Shown piece after piece: positions 1 through 5,879 of a stretch of DNA of 5,879 bases. The position numbers were made by a program, and so were the translations under genes. Position 1 is the stretch's first letter. Each line of letters begins with the position of its first letter. The stretch is from positions 1 to 5,879 of the forward strand of contig JAUWNP010000252.1 of NCBI GenBank assembly GCA_030612585.1, given 5' to 3'. The stretch is from Anaerolineae bacterium (lineage in GTDB: Bacteria > Chloroflexota > Anaerolineae > B4-G1). The notes beneath the pieces were generated by a model. That model saw only the letters and a program-made list of their open reading frames with translations. It did not search any database and was not told where the DNA came from.

Positions 1-1425
1 ATCCTCGACTTGGAGCCAATCTCTCCGTATGGTTCCCAAATCCTTAAAGAGCCCCAAACCGTAACCTGCCAGAAAGGCCGCGCCGCGTGCTGCTTCGCCA
101 TTCTCTACGTATTCTTGGGGGACCCCGGTGATATCACTGACGATTTGTCGCCACAGCTTGCTCTGTGCTCCTCCACCAGAGGCTATTACTCTGCTGAGAG
201 AGATTCCTTTACTCTCTAAGTCAATGATACTGCGATAGATCTCGTATCCAAAGGATTCTAGCAACGCCCGCCAAAGATGAAAGCATGTGTGCCTGGTGCT
301 CAATCCAAAGAAAGCCCCTTTCGCGTAAGGGTCCACGGCGGGGAGAACACGACCTGCAAAATGTGGCATTGCCAGCAGGCCCTCGCAGCCTGGAGGCACC
401 TGCGTGGAGCCTTCTTCCAGAACTCCATACAGTTCGAAAGCCTCACAGGTAAGCCCCTTCTCCTTTTCCAAGAAGTGGCCGACAAACCACTCAAGCGCTT
501 CACCGAAATTCAGGAGATACGCAGCAAGGATAAAAGGTGTCTCATCGTCAATCAGTCTGGGAGTGGTCAACACCTCCCCCAGATCCCGGCTACAAACCGT
601 GAGCAGGCCGGTGGTACCATAGTAGATCATGGCTTCGCCCTGCTCCACAACGCCGTTACCCAAGAGCGTGGCAAGAGTGTCTGTTGTCCCAACCAGGACT
701 GGTGTGCCCTCTAAAAGCCCGGTTTCGCAGGCCGCCTCACCTGTAACCCCACCGATGATATCCGATGAGGAACGAATGGAAGGCAAGGTTTCCACTGCGA
801 TGCCCAGTTCAGCGCAGACATCCTCCCGCCACCCACAGCGGTTCTCGTCGGCTATACCGCCCATGCGAAAAGCCGTCTGAGGATCTACGCAATACTGCCC
901 TGTTAATCGATAGACCACATATCCTGGCACACTGAAGACCATCTTCGTTCGCAGGAAGACATCAGGCTCATTCTTCCGCAGCCAGAGGAGATTGGGAACA
1001 ACTTCGTCTCCCTTAAGCGTGGTCCCGGTTACAGCTCTTGCGTGTTCTACTTCATCCGCTGCCCTGGAATCAGAGTAGAGGACAGCATGACGGAGAGGCT
1101 GTCCTGTCTCATCGGCAGGGCACAAGGCTGGGAAAAGGCCGCTGATGCACAGGGCGGCTATCTCTCCCGACGGCAAACTGGCTTTCTCCAAGAGTTCACG
1201 CACGACTCTCGCAAAATCACCCCACCAATCCCGTTCAGCGTCGTGTTCCATCCAGCCAGGCTGAGGATGGCGCACGCTGTGCTCGGCGGCAGCCCTGGCT
1301 AAAACCGCACCGTTGATGTCGGCCAGCACTCCCTTGGTGCTCAATGTGCCTACATCCACGCCTAGCAAGTAGGGACTCTTGGTGTTTCGAGCCGGATTGT
1401 AAGTACACGTACTATGCGATTTCAT
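1..1425 (-). CDS. FGGY-family carbohydrate kinase (xylulokinase-like), C-terminus cut by window edge
   Basis: ATP-dependent kinase of the FGGY family, which phosphorylates sugars or polyols in the cytoplasm. My translation gives 475 codons with no stop from the ATG at 1425 to base 1. The N-terminal phosphate-binding motif GVDVGT lies at residues 22-27 (Asp24). The expected catalytic Asp is D249 in GTTDTLATLLG, followed by GTTGLL (270-275), where many relatives have GTS. The C-terminal nucleotide-binding signature ASGGGAQSKLWRQI starts at 415, and NGEAARGAAFLAG (442-454) follows. Compared with a usual 480-510 residues, only a short tail is missing. The region where XylB has its Met-His substrate motif reads SGLFPALCPAD (95-105), so true xylulokinase activity is doubtful. 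The start is uncertain by one codon: GTG at 1428 directly precedes the ATG, an in-frame stop lies at 1468-1470, and no strong Shine-Dalgarno is visible. It follows the deacylase by 58 bases, probably in the same transcript. Sampled GC (near 52%) is lower than in the upstream genes. The family is sure; the substrate is unknown. Confidence 0.93.
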   Translation of the reverse strand, partial: MKSHSTCTYNPARNTKSPYLLGVDVGTLSTKGVLADINGAVLARAAAEHSVRHPQPGWMEHDAERDWWGDFARVVRELLEKASLPSGEIAALCISGLFPALCPADETGQPLRHAVLYSDSRAADEVEHARAVTGTTLKGDEVVPNLLWLRKNEPDVFLRTKMVFSVPGYVVYRLTGQYCVDPQTAFRMGGIADENRCGWREDVCAELGIAVETLPSIRSSSDIIGGVTGEAACETGLLEGTPVLVGTTDTLATLLGNGVVEQGEAMIYYGTTGLLTVCSRDLGEVLTTPRLIDDETPFILAAYLLNFGEALEWFVGHFLEKEKGLTCEAFELYGVLEEGSTQVPPGCEGLLAMPHFAGRVLPAVDPYAKGAFFGLSTRHTCFHLWRALLESFGYEIYRSIIDLESKGISLSRVIASGGGAQSKLWRQIVSDITGVPQEYVENGEAARGAAFLAGYGLGLFKDLGTIRRDWLQVED

Positions 1426-1483
1426 CACCGCTGTCTCTACTTGTATTCTGCTAACTGCTCGTCCGCGCTATTCACACATTGGC

Positions 1484-3079
1484 TCAGAAACGCAGCACTC
1501 TGCCTGCCCTGACGCCGGTAGGTTCTCCCTGCCGGACAGCCACCTGGCCATTTACTATGACGTAGTGAATTCCTTTCGGAAATCTGATCGGGTTCTCAAA
1601 AGTCGATGTATCCAGGATCTTCAAGTCATCGAGAACCATCAGGTCCGCATACATGCCGGGCCGGATCAAGCCACGATCCTTCAAACCCACCCTGGCCGCC
1701 GGTAAGGAGGTCATTTTACGGATAGCCTCCTCGATGCTCAACCACTTCCACTCTCGCACCCAGCGGGCAAGCACGTGCGGGACCCATCCGTAGTGATGAG
1801 GGTGAGCTGCGTAGGAGGCAAGGAGTTCCGTGGAAGCCAGTGTGGTCGTGTCGGAAGCAATGGCAAAGAGAGGAGAAGTCGCCTGCAAGCGCACTGTTTC
1901 CTCAGTATACTCCAGGCCGTTAGCCATAGCCCGCATCTCTGGGTCGGCGTCCAGGATATCCATGATCACGTCGTAGCCATCTCGTCCCTCCTGGCAGCTG
2001 ATTTCCCCGATGGTCATACCTTCCCATTGTGGAGAGCCTGGCGCACGTCTCAACCTGATGTCATCCCATCGCCCTTCCCTGGGATGCAGCCAGTAGCGAT
2101 CGAAATCCCTCTTGATCCTCTCCCGTATCTCAAAATCCTTCAGACAGGTATGCGCCTTTTCGATCCCTTCCGCCGTCACCCAAGGGGGCAAGAAGGGCAG
2201 CAGACCGCCATTGCCCCACTGGTAAACATGGTTGACATCTGCCAGGATATCAATGCCGCGATTCCTGGCGTCCAATAGCATGTTCTGGACAGTCTGCTGT
2301 ACCATGTCACGGTCGCCTGGGCCAGGCTTGGCGCCCATGTGCGAACACTGGAAAGCGACTCCGGTCACATCGGCGATGTGGATACACTCCTGCACCGACT
2401 CCACGAACCAGAAACTGCGATCGCGCATGTGGGTCGCATACATACGGCCGTGATGTGCCACCACATGGTTTAACTCGATCAACTCCTCTGTGGATGTCTG
2501 ATTGGCTGGCAGGTATTCGAGACCCGAGGACAACCCTGCAGCCCCCTCGTCCAAGGCCCGTTCCAATAGCACCTTCATTGCCTTGACTTCTTCGGGCGTA
2601 GTGAACCGGCTCTCATCCCCGATGACAGCAGCCCTGATGGTCCCGTGCCCCACCAGGGAGACGATGTTGATCGCCGGCTGGGCCTTTTCCACGCAGTCGA
2701 ACCACTCGGCCATAGTTGTCCAGTTGACGGTGTCATCGGACTTGGCTTTCCACAGCAGGTTTTCCACCATCGCCCGGTTGCGCTCGCTGACGGGCGACAT
2801 CGACATACCGCAGTTGCCCATCACCTCCGTAGTCACACCCTGTCGCAGGGTGCTATCCGCCCCGGGATTCGACGTGATGGACCAATCGGAGTGACTATGG
2901 ATGTCCACGATTCCCGGACACACGACGTTGCCATCCACATCGATAATCTCCGCGGCTTCCGCTGCGCCTAGATGGCCGAAGGCCACGATCCGCTCACCCT
3001 GAACACCGATGTCACCTCGCATCCAGGGTGTGCCAGTGCCATCAATAACACGCCCGTTGCGAACAATCAGATCGAACAT
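1484..3079 (-). CDS. N-acyl-D-amino-acid deacylase (D-aminoacylase) family amidohydrolase
   Basis: Complete 531-residue member of the D-aminoacylase branch of the amidohydrolase superfamily, which hydrolyses N-acyl groups from D-amino acids or related amides. The N-terminal beta-sandwich begins FDLIVRNGRVIDGTG. The metal motif DIHSHSD supplies His61 and His63. Cys90 in MGNCGMS matches the bridging Cys that replaces a carboxylated Lys in D-aminoacylase. His217 (YATHMRD) and His247 (CSHMGAKPG) match the later metal-site histidines, and Asp410 (ASDTTT) the catalytic Asp. The C-terminus has HPHHYGWVPHVL, EEAIRKMTSLPAARVGL (451-467) and VNGQVAVRQGEPTG, all typical of the family. Length fits the usual 480-570. 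Departures include HMRDRSFWF where relatives usually have HMR followed by an acidic residue, and SDTTT instead of SDG, so the acyl or amino-acid preference may differ. The ATG at 3079 gives the canonical N-terminus. Upstream is the M24 gene (144-bp gap with a palindrome); downstream is the kinase. It could equally be an N-acyl-D-glutamate or -aspartate deacylase. Confidence 0.95.
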   Translation of the reverse strand: MFDLIVRNGRVIDGTGTPWMRGDIGVQGERIVAFGHLGAAEAAEIIDVDGNVVCPGIVDIHSHSDWSITSNPGADSTLRQGVTTEVMGNCGMSMSPVSERNRAMVENLLWKAKSDDTVNWTTMAEWFDCVEKAQPAINIVSLVGHGTIRAAVIGDESRFTTPEEVKAMKVLLERALDEGAAGLSSGLEYLPANQTSTEELIELNHVVAHHGRMYATHMRDRSFWFVESVQECIHIADVTGVAFQCSHMGAKPGPGDRDMVQQTVQNMLLDARNRGIDILADVNHVYQWGNGGLLPFLPPWVTAEGIEKAHTCLKDFEIRERIKRDFDRYWLHPREGRWDDIRLRRAPGSPQWEGMTIGEISCQEGRDGYDVIMDILDADPEMRAMANGLEYTEETVRLQATSPLFAIASDTTTLASTELLASYAAHPHHYGWVPHVLARWVREWKWLSIEEAIRKMTSLPAARVGLKDRGLIRPGMYADLMVLDDLKILDTSTFENPIRFPKGIHYVIVNGQVAVRQGEPTGVRAGRVLRF

Positions 3080-3081
3080 GG

Positions 3082-3086
3082 CTCCT
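3082..3086 (-). promoter_or_regulatory. Possible Shine-Dalgarno site for the deacylase gene, unusually close to the start
   Basis: The minus strand reads AGGAG only 2 bases before the ATG at 3079, tighter than the usual 5-9. The start is still preferred because the protein begins with the family-typical MFDLIVRNG. The short spacing may mean modest translation. Confidence 0.5.
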
Positions 3087-3102
3087 ACCGTATCATCAAT
3101 AT

Positions 3103-3157
3103 GTAGGGGCGAACCCTCGTGGTCGCCCTCTTGGGCAGGTACAAGGCCTGCCCCTAC
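3103..3157. repeat. Composite palindromic intergenic element (55 bp, nested inverted repeats)
   Basis: The ends are a perfect 8-base inverted repeat, GTAGGGGC (3103-3110) and GCCCCTAC (3150-3157). Inside are two adjacent hairpins. The left has GGGCG (3107-3111) pairing with CGCCC (3124-3128), extended by ACC/GGT around loop CTCGT with one bulged A. The right has GGGCAGG (3133-3139) pairing with CCTGCCC (3147-3153) around a 7-base loop. The outer arms overlap the bases used by the inner stems, so a long outer pairing and the two full hairpins compete. No T-tract follows on the minus strand, so it does not look like a simple intrinsic terminator. It resembles GC-rich dispersed palindromes I associate with Chloroflexota and similar genomes (recollection, not searched). 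Only one copy is in this window. Confidence 0.75.
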
Positions 3158-3223
3158 CCCGATTTACTGGAAAAATACCTTCTACCTCCCTGTGCCAATA
3201 CAACGGACGACCCACCGGCACAC

Positions 3224-4495
3224 TCAAACTTTGATGGTAGGTATCTGCTCAGGAGCCCGTTTGTGCAGGATCTCGTATCCCGTCTCCGTGACCAGAAACT
3301 GATCCTCGAGGTCAAAAAAGCCCCATTCACTACAGAACATCGGCTCGCAGGAAAAGAGCATACCTGGTTCAAGCACTGTGTGGTTGTCCGGATGAACAGA
3401 GAGACCGCTGGTATTGCGCAGCCCGTGTCCCGCCCGACCGGCCACTCGCTCTGGCATACCGTGCTTCTCCTCCACCCGGACGCACGCCGCGTAGACATCG
3501 GAGAGAGTATTGCCTGGCTTGATCATCTCCTCCATAGCCCGCACGCACTCCCAGTTCACCCGGTACCATTTCTTCACAATCTCTGGCGGCTCGCCGATGT
3601 GCCACACACGGTCCAGGTCGGCGATATACCCGCGATAGATAGCGCCACTCCAACCACGACAAATGGTGTCCCCCTTCCGGAACTTGCGGTCGGTGGCGAC
3701 GAAGTGGAAGGGGGACGAATCTCCGCCTTCAGGGTTGCGGATGTCCCATGCGCCATCGCTCCGATAGGAATACCCCTCACCGAACTGCGCGGCAAAGGCA
3801 TCCTCCAGATTGCGACGAAACTCTTTCTCCGTCATGCCTGGCCTGAGGATATGAGGGACCTGCTCGTGTATCCACACGCCCGCCTGGCAAGCCTTGCGCA
3901 CACGCGATACCTCCTCTGGCGTAGGTATCTGCATCAGCCTGCGAATCACCGGGGATCCGTCCACCAACTGAGCGTGAGGCATCAGCTCCCGCAAGCGCAT
4001 GAAGTCGTTGAAAGCGATACCCATCGTCATGCAGTCGCCCAACTCGAAACCCAAGCGGCCTTGTTCTAACCCCAGATCAGCAAAGACCCAGGGCATCTGG
4101 GCAACGTCCCATATTTCATAGCGCGGCCAATGGGTTCTCTCGACGATGGCACGGATGTGCGTCACCCAGGTGCTTCGACGCGTGGTGTTGAAGTGCTCGC
4201 CGCAGGCGGTCGGTGTCATGTACAGACAGTCACCGGTTGGCGTCAGAATGAACCATGCCGAGCGTGCCTGGCATTGATCGTGCCATTCGTGCGGCTCGAG
4301 GAAGCTCGTGAACCAGTGCCCATTCAGACTCGTGGTAATCACCAACGCGTCGAGCCCCTCTTGGGCCATCAACTCCCGCGCCCGCGCCAGGCGGAGTTCA
4401 TACTCCTCCCTGGAAAAATCATGCCCCAGATCATAGCTCGGATAATCGATCCATTCCGTGTAGGCTCCCGAAAGAGCGGCGTAATCAAATTTCAT
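3224..4495 (-). CDS. Creatinase/aminopeptidase P-fold (peptidase M24) protein with atypical metal site
   Basis: Complete 423-residue protein with the two-domain layout of M24 enzymes (Xaa-Pro peptidases, creatinase, ectoine hydrolase, DddP). The creatinase-like N-terminal domain spans roughly residues 25-185 and includes EYELRLARARELMAQEGLDA. The pita-bread domain follows from about 190 (IPTPEEVSRVRKACQAG). Metal-site counterparts visible are Asp293 (YIADLDR), His357 (AGHGLRN), Glu384 (SCEPMF) and Glu397 (DLEDQF); His368 (SVHPDN) matches the second active-site His. The first metal Asp, normally in a VDLGA-like strand, is absent: that stretch reads CRGWSGAIYRGY (279-290), with Trp282 at the aligned position. 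The enzyme may therefore bind one metal or none, so calling it a peptidase is unsafe. No signal peptide is evident, so it is probably cytoplasmic. The ATG at 4495 follows GGAGGT by 5 bases, and the upstream gene ends 25 bases before it, implying co-transcription. Family sure, reaction unknown; a non-peptidase C-N hydrolase is my inference. Confidence 0.93.
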   Translation of the reverse strand: MKFDYAALSGAYTEWIDYPSYDLGHDFSREEYELRLARARELMAQEGLDALVITTSLNGHWFTSFLEPHEWHDQCQARSAWFILTPTGDCLYMTPTACGEHFNTTRRSTWVTHIRAIVERTHWPRYEIWDVAQMPWVFADLGLEQGRLGFELGDCMTMGIAFNDFMRLRELMPHAQLVDGSPVIRRLMQIPTPEEVSRVRKACQAGVWIHEQVPHILRPGMTEKEFRRNLEDAFAAQFGEGYSYRSDGAWDIRNPEGGDSSPFHFVATDRKFRKGDTICRGWSGAIYRGYIADLDRVWHIGEPPEIVKKWYRVNWECVRAMEEMIKPGNTLSDVYAACVRVEEKHGMPERVAGRAGHGLRNTSGLSVHPDNHTVLEPGMLFSCEPMFCSEWGFFDLEDQFLVTETGYEILHKRAPEQIPTIKV

Positions 4496-4500
4496 CTCAC

Positions 4501-4506
4501 ACCTCC
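4501..4506 (-). promoter_or_regulatory. Shine-Dalgarno site for the M24 gene
   Basis: On the minus strand this reads GGAGGT, 5 bases before the ATG at 4495. It lies inside the 25-base gap after the preceding stop codon and supports that start. Confidence 0.82.
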
Positions 4507-4520
4507 AGATGTTGTCACCT

Positions 4521-5117
4521 CTACCGTACCTTGCACAAGATCTCCTTGATGCACATTCGTTTCTCAGGGTCCTTGCTCAAAGCATGGTTAGGATAGGTGG
4601 CGTTCATCACGATGGCCGTGTCTGCCCCCCGTGAGGTGCCGCCGATGCCAATCACGTCCCCAAAGGGCTCGACAAAGCCGCTAGCCACAGCGATCAACAC
4701 CACCTCCACGGCTACCTTGAGACCCTGTCCGAAGGCATACAACGTCTCGCGCAGGATGATCTCTGGGGTCGCGGCCTTCCACTTGCTGTAGTCCAGCACC
4801 GAGCTGTGAAACAGGTAGGGTATCTTGTCTGCGACGACCACCCCACGCCGTTCTAGCTCTGCCTTGTTGTCAGAGTCCAGGCAAGGGTACTCGTATCCCC
4901 ACTCACGTATCAGCGGGGTTTCGGCCACGCTGATGATACGCGCCCGGTCGCCCAGCGCATCAGAGAGTCTCAGGGCTGTGTAGCCGGTGGTGCTGGCCAC
5001 GATCACGGTGTCCAAATCGCCCTCCTCCATCCGCTTGGCCACGACCTCAATCACCTTGTCCGTGTTCACCTTCCCAGGTTTTTCGAAGTACACGATTTCC
5101 TGCACCTTGTCAGCCAT
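4521..5117 (-). CDS. Stand-alone pyruvate kinase C-terminal (alpha/beta) domain-like protein, function unknown
   Basis: Complete 198-residue protein matching the conserved family of free-standing pyruvate kinase alpha/beta-domain proteins (COG1751 type, like archaeal AF0103 and MTH1675). Visible hallmarks are IVYFEKPGKVNTDKVIEV (8-25), VASTTGYTA (40-48), EIILRETLYAFGQGLKVAVE (119-138) and IGIGGTSRGADTAIV (156-170). STTGYTA resembles the Ser/Thr-Gly-Thr-Ala loop that holds the phosphates of the allosteric effector in true pyruvate kinases, so binding of a phosphorylated ligand is plausible. No barrel domain is present, so it cannot be a pyruvate kinase itself. A C-terminal tail ending KEILCKVR is also family-like. 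The start at 5117 is well supported by AAAGGAGG 5 bases upstream. It lies 77 bases after the amidohydrolase and 25 bases before the M24 gene. A role as ligand sensor or enzyme accessory in this operon is only inference. Confidence 0.92.
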   Translation of the reverse strand: MADKVQEIVYFEKPGKVNTDKVIEVVAKRMEEGDLDTVIVASTTGYTALRLSDALGDRARIISVAETPLIREWGYEYPCLDSDNKAELERRGVVVADKIPYLFHSSVLDYSKWKAATPEIILRETLYAFGQGLKVAVEVVLIAVASGFVEPFGDVIGIGGTSRGADTAIVMNATYPNHALSKDPEKRMCIKEILCKVR

Positions 5118-5122
5118 TTTGT

Positions 5123-5130
5123 CCTCCTTT
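5123..5130 (-). promoter_or_regulatory. Strong Shine-Dalgarno site for the pyruvate kinase C-domain-like gene
   Basis: On the minus strand this reads AAAGGAGG, 5 bases before the ATG at 5117. It fixes that start and implies efficient independent initiation within the operon. Confidence 0.85.
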
Positions 5131-5194
5131 ACCGTTGGAATACGCAGGCAAAGACCTTATTCCTGCTCGGCTCCAGAGCCAGCGATCCCCATGT

Positions 5195-5879
5195 CTACCG
5201 AGAGCCGCTCTCGATAAGCCGCCCACCTTTCATAACCCATCGTACCCGATTGAGCATCGTGATGTCCTCCAGCGGATTTCCATCCACCAGCAAGATGTCG
5301 GCACACTTCCCTTCCTCGAGCGTGCCCAAAGTGTCCTCCGCCCCCACTAAACGAGCAGCCTGGTGTGTGCAAGACTCGATGGCGGCCAGCGGCGTCATGC
5401 CTAATTCAACCATCAGCGCCAATTCCAGGACCAAGCTCTCTCGTCCCAGTGGCAGGTAGGGCGGCCCGGCATCGGTGCCGGCCGCGATCTGTACCCCTGT
5501 CGCCAACGCCCGCTGGAACGATCGCATCTGCGTCTTGTAGATCTCTCGCGCCTTCTCCCGGATGAAATCGGCAATCCCGCTCTCTGGCCCGCTTTCGGCC
5601 TCGATGGCCGTGCACTTGAGAGTCGGCACCAACCAGATCTCCTTATTCAACATGTCTCGCACCACACCGTCGTCGAGTACAATGCCATGCTCGATGGAAT
5701 CCACCCCGGCTTCGACGAGCGCTCGTGCCCCCTCCAGACACGAGCAATGGGCGCATACCTTTTTGCCCCGACGGTATGCCTCGTCCACGGCTGCTGCCAT
5801 CTCCACCACGGTAAACTGCACGTCCAAGGTGCGCTCTCCCGGCGTGGCCGTGCCGCCCGTGGCCATCAACTTGATCCAG
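5195..5879 (-). CDS. Metal-dependent amidohydrolase (imidazolonepropionase/prolidase-like), N-terminus outside window
   Basis: C-terminal 227 residues of an amidohydrolase of the COG1228 group (imidazolonepropionase-like, including Xaa-Pro and Xaa-Arg dipeptidases). The frame is open to the right edge, where the first whole codons read WIKLMATGG; the true start lies outside. The Lys of IKLM matches the carboxylated metal-bridging Lys of the dipeptidase-type members. Further expected ligands are His in KVCAHCSCLEGA (about visible residue 44), His in DSIEHGIVLDD (about 64) and the catalytic Asp in AAGTDAGPP (about 136). The C-terminal LGTLEEGKCADILLVDGNPL and VMKGGRLIESGSR are the classic end of these proteins, ending at a TAG. 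The usual length is 390-430 residues, so roughly the first 170-200, including the HxH motif, are missing. The gene is first in the visible run, 77 bases ahead of the pyruvate-kinase-like gene. Substrate is unknown; a dipeptide or N-acyl compound is possible. Confidence 0.92.
   Translation of the reverse strand, partial: WIKLMATGGTATPGERTLDVQFTVVEMAAAVDEAYRRGKKVCAHCSCLEGARALVEAGVDSIEHGIVLDDGVVRDMLNKEIWLVPTLKCTAIEAESGPESGIADFIREKAREIYKTQMRSFQRALATGVQIAAGTDAGPPYLPLGRESLVLELALMVELGMTPLAAIESCTHQAARLVGAEDTLGTLEEGKCADILLVDGNPLEDITMLNRVRWVMKGGRLIESGSR

Larger units (their letters stand above)
3080..3223 (-). other. Largest intergenic gap of the run, M24 to deacylase
   Basis: These 144 bases are the longest non-coding stretch in the window; all other gaps are 25-77 bases. 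Apart from the palindromic element and the deacylase ribosome-binding site, I see no gene. On the minus strand a TTGGCA (around 3193-3198) lies 15 bases before TATTTT (around 3172-3177), a weak promoter-like pair with poor spacing. The gap may be where transcription of the downstream deacylase and kinase is tuned, but nothing in it proves a promoter or terminator. Confidence 0.5.

Noticed and set aside
277..714. A 145-codon plus-strand open frame and other short frames in the first 1.4 kb.
   Set aside because: The minus-strand FGGY kinase reads uninterrupted through the whole region with all family motifs, so these are shadows.
1..1425. The kinase as a broken or frameshifted pseudogene.
   Set aside because: Translating the minus strand from 1425 gives 475 codons without a stop or frame change and intact catalytic motifs; the gene is only cut by the window edge.
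1775..2278. A 167-codon plus-strand open frame inside the deacylase gene.
   Set aside because: It is antisense to a well-conserved gene, with no recognisable protein features or start signal.
3103..3157. Intrinsic transcription terminator between the M24 and deacylase genes.
   Set aside because: The hairpins are strong but no T-rich run follows on the minus strand; the sequence after it toward the deacylase is mixed.
3119..4069. A 316-codon open frame on the plus strand opposite the M24 gene, starting inside the palindromic element.
   Set aside because: It lies almost wholly antisense to a gene with clear family motifs, has no ribosome-binding site or recognisable domain, and its low-complexity Pro/His/Leu-rich product is typical of the antisense frame of a GC-rich gene.
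5155..5185. Small inverted repeat GGCTC/GAGCC in the gap after the amidohydrolase gene.
   Set aside because: The arms are separated by only 2 bases, so at most a 4-bp stem with a 4-base loop can form, and no T-tract follows. Not convincing as a terminator or operator.

Overview
The window is about 5.9 kb of bacterial or possibly archaeal DNA. Everything I can support reads leftward (minus strand), as one compact run of five catabolic-enzyme genes. The first and last genes are cut by the window edges. No RNA genes, CRISPR arrays, transposases, phage genes or convincing promoters or terminators are visible. The high GC of most of the window, the strong Shine-Dalgarno sites and a GC-rich palindromic intergenic element suggest an environmental bacterium. 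Chloroflexota (Anaerolineae-like) is my best guess, resting mainly on the look of that element, and it is uncertain.

In order of transcription, from right to left: (1) 5195 to beyond 5879, the C-terminal part of an imidazolonepropionase/prolidase-like metal-dependent amidohydrolase. (2) 4521-5117, a stand-alone protein resembling the C-terminal alpha/beta domain of pyruvate kinase, of unknown function. (3) 3224-4495, a creatinase/aminopeptidase P fold (peptidase M24) protein that lacks the first of the five usual metal ligands. (4) A 144-bp gap holding a 55-bp composite palindrome (3103-3157). (5) 1484-3079, an N-acyl-D-amino-acid deacylase (D-aminoacylase) family amidohydrolase with its metal-site residues intact. 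(6) 1 to 1425, a sugar kinase of the FGGY family, open through the left edge and missing only its last few dozen residues.

Three C-N bond hydrolase-type enzymes (two amidohydrolases and an M24 protein) together suggest breakdown of an amide, peptide or N-acylated amino-acid-like compound. The pairing of an M24 enzyme with a deacylase is reminiscent of the ectoine hydrolase/deacetylase pair, but that is only an analogy. The kinase would phosphorylate a polyol- or sugar-like substrate. It is lower in GC and has a weak ribosome-binding site, so it may be a later addition. No substrate can be named from the sequence alone.
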